A stretch of DNA of 64,000 nucleotides from Celeribacter baekdonensis B30 (GTDB lineage: Bacteria; Pseudomonadota; Alphaproteobacteria; Rhodobacterales; Rhodobacteraceae). Below the pieces are notes generated by a model. It did no database searches. It saw only the letters and a program-made list of their open reading frames with translations, and was not told the DNA's origin. The DNA lies in the NCBI RefSeq assembly GCF_000299875.1, contig NZ_AMRK01000004.1, positions 248,001-312,000 of the forward strand, read 5' to 3'. Position numbers and translations under genes: made by a program. Positions within the stretch are counted from its first letter, which is position 1. Each line of letters begins with the position of its first letter. Below are positions 61,483-64,000 of the stretch, piece by piece.

Positions 61483-61932
61483 TGATCTGTTGATCCAGAG
61501 ATCTCGCGATCTTATCACTCCCTGTCGGACTTGGCCGACTTATTGCGACAACGGTATGACAGAGAATCGGCCTCGTCAACGAGAATTTTCACAGGGATGT
61601 GATGGGCTCATCCCGGCCGATTTTGGGGAAGGGGCCCTGATTTTGTGGCCAGACAGACCGATCTGACAGAAAAGAGGCCGCACCGGGGCAAAAACGCACC
61701 CGGGCGGCCAGTCTGACAGGGAGGAAGTCAATTCGAACCGAAGAGGAAAGGGTTCGAATACAGGAGAGACTGGCAGGAAAAGGTTAAAATTGTATTGTTC
61801 TAAAGTGCGTTTCCTTGAACTGAGGCCGGTGTGAGTGAAAACTCTGCGTGACAGATAAAGGGGGGGCCACTCAACGAGACCCTGATTTGGGTTTTTACTG
61901 TGCCGCTTTATCATACGGCTTTGAAACGTCAG

Positions 61933-61961
61933 GTGTTTCTCCTAAACCTTGGGAGAAACAC
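61933..61961 (+). other. Leader stem-loop of the HerA-like ATPase gene
   Basis: GTGTTTCTCC (61933-61942) pairs perfectly with GGAGAAACAC (61952-61961), ending 22 bases before the start codon. Confidence 0.7.
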
Positions 61962-61983
61962 GCATCTAAGGGGAACATTGGGT

Positions 61984-63600
61984 ATGAGCGAAGGTATTGT
62001 GGACCGCATTTTCACCGGCGGCGGCGGCGAGGCCTATGGCGAGGCGCAGGATTTGCTGTTGAAATACGGCAACCGCCACGGGTTGATTGCGGGGGCCACG
62101 GGGACGGGCAAAACCGTCACGCTGCAAATCCTCGCCGAAGGCTTTTCCAACGCGGGCGTGCCGGTGTTTCTCTCGGATGTCAAAGGCGATTTGTCCGGGC
62201 TGGCCAAATCCGGCAGCGCCGAGGGCAAATTGCACGGGGCCTTCACATCGCGCGCCGAGACCATCGGGCTTGATCTGGTCTATGATCGGTTCCCGGTCAC
62301 GTTTTGGGATTTGTTCGGCGAACAGGGCCACCCGATCCGCACTACGGTGGCGGAAATGGGGCCGTTGTTACTGTCGCGCCTGTTGGGACTGTCCGAGGCG
62401 CAAGAGGGCGTGATCAACGTCGCTTTCCGCGTCTCGGATGAACAGGGCCTGCCGCTTTTGGACCTCAAAGACCTTCAGGCGTTGTTGGTCTGGTGCGGCG
62501 AACATGCCGACGAACTGACCCTGCGCTACGGCAATATTTCCAAATCCTCGATCGGTGCGATTCAACGCGATCTGTTGGTGTTGGAAAACCAAGGCGGGGC
62601 GAACCTGTTTGGCGAACCGGCACTGGAACTGTCCGACATGATGCGCACCGATGTGGATGGGCGTGGGCGGATCAATATCTTGGCCGCCGACACCTTGATG
62701 TCCGCGCCGGGGCTTTATGCCACGTTCCTGTTGTGGCTGTTGTCCGAGCTGTTCGAGGAGCTGCCGGAGATCGGCAACCCGGACAAGCCGAAATTGGTGT
62801 TCTTTTTCGACGAGGCGCATCTGTTGTTTGACGATGCGCCGAAAGCACTGGTCGATAAGGTCGAACAGGTCGCGCGCCTCATTCGCTCCAAAGGTGTCGG
62901 CGTTTATTTCGTCACCCAAAACCCCGATGACATCCCCGAAGACATCCTCGGCCAATTGGGCAACCGCGTCCAACACGCCCTGCGCGCCTTTACCGCGCGC
63001 GATCAAAAGGCCTTGGTGCGGGCGGCGGAAACCTATCGCCCCAATCCGCGCTTTGACATCGAGGAAGCGATCAAACAGGTCGGCACCGGTGAGGCGGTGA
63101 CCTCGTTCTTGCAGGCCAAAGGCGTGCCGGGGATTTCCGAGCGCACGCTGATCCGCCCGCCCAGTTCGCAGCTTGGGCCGATCACGGTGGCTGAGCGCAC
63201 AGAGGTCATCACCACCTCGCCGATTGCCGGCAAATACGAGACGATTCTGGACCGCGAAAGCGCCTATGAAATCCTGTTGAAACGCGCCAATGCGGCGACA
63301 GAGGAAGCCGAGGCGGCAGAGCGCGCCGAAGAGGAAGCCGAGCGCAAATTGGAGGCCGAGAAGGCCGCTCAAAAAGCGCAAAAAGCCGAAGAGACCCAAC
63401 GCGCCAAATTGGAGCGCGAATTTGCCAAAGCCCGACGCTATGACGGCAAGAACTATGAGCGCAGCACATCCTCGCGCCGCGCCTCAAAGTCCAACAGCAT
63501 TGGCGAGACGGTGACGAAAATGGTGATTCAGGAACTCAAAGGCACCACCGGCAAACGCATCGTGCGTGGTATTTTGGGCGGTATTTTCAAAGCGCGCTGA
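61984..63600 (+). CDS. HerA-like DUF853 ATPase
   Basis: The 538-residue P-loop ATPase has Walker A GATGTGKT (37-44), Walker [16 protein letters not shown], sensor [31 protein letters not shown], and an arginine-containing hexamer face. A charged coiled-coil follows from about residue 440 ([29 protein letters not shown]), then a basic C-terminus. Proteins of the DUF853 group are HerA/FtsK-like motors of unknown substrate. The ATG at 61984 gives the family start SEGIVDRIF. Confidence 0.92.
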   Translation: MSEGIVDRIFTGGGGEAYGEAQDLLLKYGNRHGLIAGATGTGKTVTLQILAEGFSNAGVPVFLSDVKGDLSGLAKSGSAEGKLHGAFTSRAETIGLDLVYDRFPVTFWDLFGEQGHPIRTTVAEMGPLLLSRLLGLSEAQEGVINVAFRVSDEQGLPLLDLKDLQALLVWCGEHADELTLRYGNISKSSIGAIQRDLLVLENQGGANLFGEPALELSDMMRTDVDGRGRINILAADTLMSAPGLYATFLLWLLSELFEELPEIGNPDKPKLVFFFDEAHLLFDDAPKALVDKVEQVARLIRSKGVGVYFVTQNPDDIPEDILGQLGNRVQHALRAFTARDQKALVRAAETYRPNPRFDIEEAIKQVGTGEAVTSFLQAKGVPGISERTLIRPPSSQLGPITVAERTEVITTSPIAGKYETILDRESAYEILLKRANAATEEAEAAERAEEEAERKLEAEKAAQKAQKAEETQRAKLEREFAKARRYDGKNYERSTSSRRASKSNSIGETVTKMVIQELKGTTGKRIVRGILGGIFKAR

Positions 63601-63640
63601 GGTGAAATATCAAGCACGGATTTGGGCACAATGACGATTG

Positions 63641-63667
63641 GGCGGGAAGGGGTCCACCCCTCCCGCC
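63641..63667. other. GC-rich hairpin between convergent genes
   Basis: GGCGGGAAGGGG pairs with CCCCTCCCGCC around TCCA, between the DUF853 gene and rlmJ. It has no T-run on either side and may be a weak two-way terminator. Confidence 0.6.
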
Positions 63668-63776
63668 AAACCTGTCTCATGATGCAGATCAGGAAACCTA
63701 TGCCTTTGTAGGTTAGGCCGCGAGGATGACGTCGACGACCTTGAGGCGGGCCACAGGCTTACGCCCGATCCTGGGC

Positions 63777-64000
63777 TCACAGCGCGTTGAACAACCGTGT
63801 CAGTCGCGCCGCTTCATCGTTGAGGCCAAAGGGCGCGTTGATCACGAACAGGCCAGAGCCGATCATGCCATGGTTCTTTTGCGCCGGGCGAAAGCGGACT
63901 TCGTGATGCAGGCAGCCGGGAAAATTGGCGTAGAGCATGCCATTGACCAGCGGCATATGCTGCCCGGTTTTCAACACCGGATACCACAACGCAATGACAC
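63777..64000 (-). CDS. rlmJ: 23S rRNA (adenine2030-N6)-methyltransferase RlmJ, C-terminal part
   Basis: The reverse frame is open to the right window edge. It has VIALWYPVLKTGQHMP, RPAQKNHGMIGSGLFVINAPFGLNDEAARL and ends LFNAL, the C-terminal signature of RlmJ (GSGLxxINPPF-type). The N-terminal part lies outside the window. Annotated as RlmJ by these motifs only. Confidence 0.9.
   Translation of the reverse strand, partial: VIALWYPVLKTGQHMPLVNGMLYANFPGCLHHEVRFRPAQKNHGMIGSGLFVINAPFGLNDEAARLTRLFNAL

Larger units (their letters stand above)
61279..61983. other. Long non-coding gap with several strong inverted repeats
   Basis: No gene is defensible in these 705 bases. It contains a hairpin reading as a minus-strand terminator (61454-61482), a two-tier stem (outer 61708-61714 with 61767-61773, inner 61732-61739 with 61751-61758), and a 10-bp hairpin just before the DUF853 gene (61933-61961). 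A non-coding RNA is possible. Confidence 0.6.

Noticed and set aside
61740-61775. T-loop-like GGTTCGAA resembling a tRNA or tmRNA end
   Set aside because: The flanking bases do not form a 5-bp T stem or acceptor stem; it belongs to the inner arm of the inverted repeat.

Overview
The window reads as chromosomal DNA of a marine Roseobacter-type alphaproteobacterium (Rhodobacteraceae). This rests on several features: a ChpT phosphotransferase, an ornithine-lipid olsB-olsA pair, an iscR-suf cluster whose IscR has a single cysteine, a DUF1127 gene followed by a CCUCCUCCC-loop RNA, an L21 protein with a helix-hairpin-helix tail, high GC and strong GC-skewed codon use. The assignment to family is an inference from gene content, not from a database search.

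Layout. 1-3.8 kb: an ABC-F ATPase (cut by the window edge), ndk, a TfoX C-terminal-type protein, kdsA, then a DUF1127 gene with a CcsR/cuckoo-like small RNA behind it. 3.8-15.7 kb: a large minus-strand catabolic locus with an oligopeptide-type ABC importer, three FAD-dependent amine/amino-acid oxidoreductases, a short-chain dehydrogenase, a D-2-hydroxyacid dehydrogenase and a MarR regulator that has two tandem palindromic operators in front of it. 16-18 kb: a surface-lipoprotein candidate next to a Slam-type (DUF560) outer-membrane translocator. 18-20.5 kb: two divergent regulators, one of them an HTH/alpha-beta-hydrolase fusion. 20.5-23.3 kb: an island remnant ending at a tRNA-Ser gene, with a decayed MocR regulator, a mosaic Hint-domain protein behind a small membrane protein, and a decayed integrase.

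23.5-39 kb is mostly housekeeping: rplU-rpmA, two GNAT acetyltransferases, obgE-proB-proA, chpT, olsB-olsA, a ThiE-like protein, a TrmJ-like methyltransferase, ctaA, an M32 carboxypeptidase and a thioesterase, plus one AT-richer orphan gene at 38.6 kb. 39.3-41.5 kb holds a tandem HD-domain protein, a small unknown protein and an alpha/beta hydrolase. 41.6-51.7 kb is the iscR-suf iron-sulphur assembly operon, preceded by a promoter whose -10 lies inside an Irr/ICE-type palindrome. The operon carries two cysteine desulfurases and several unknown small proteins, and ends at a strong terminator followed by tRNA-Arg(CCG).

52-64 kb is envelope-related: mprF, a Tat-exported M15/DUF882 protein, a YcbB-type L,D-transpeptidase, lpxD with an acyl carrier protein and ketoacyl synthase, an IalB-type periplasmic protein, a HerA-like DUF853 ATPase, and the 3' end of rlmJ at the right edge. 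Two long gaps (55.4-56.1 and 61.3-62.0 kb) have clear RNA-like inverted repeats but no gene I can defend.
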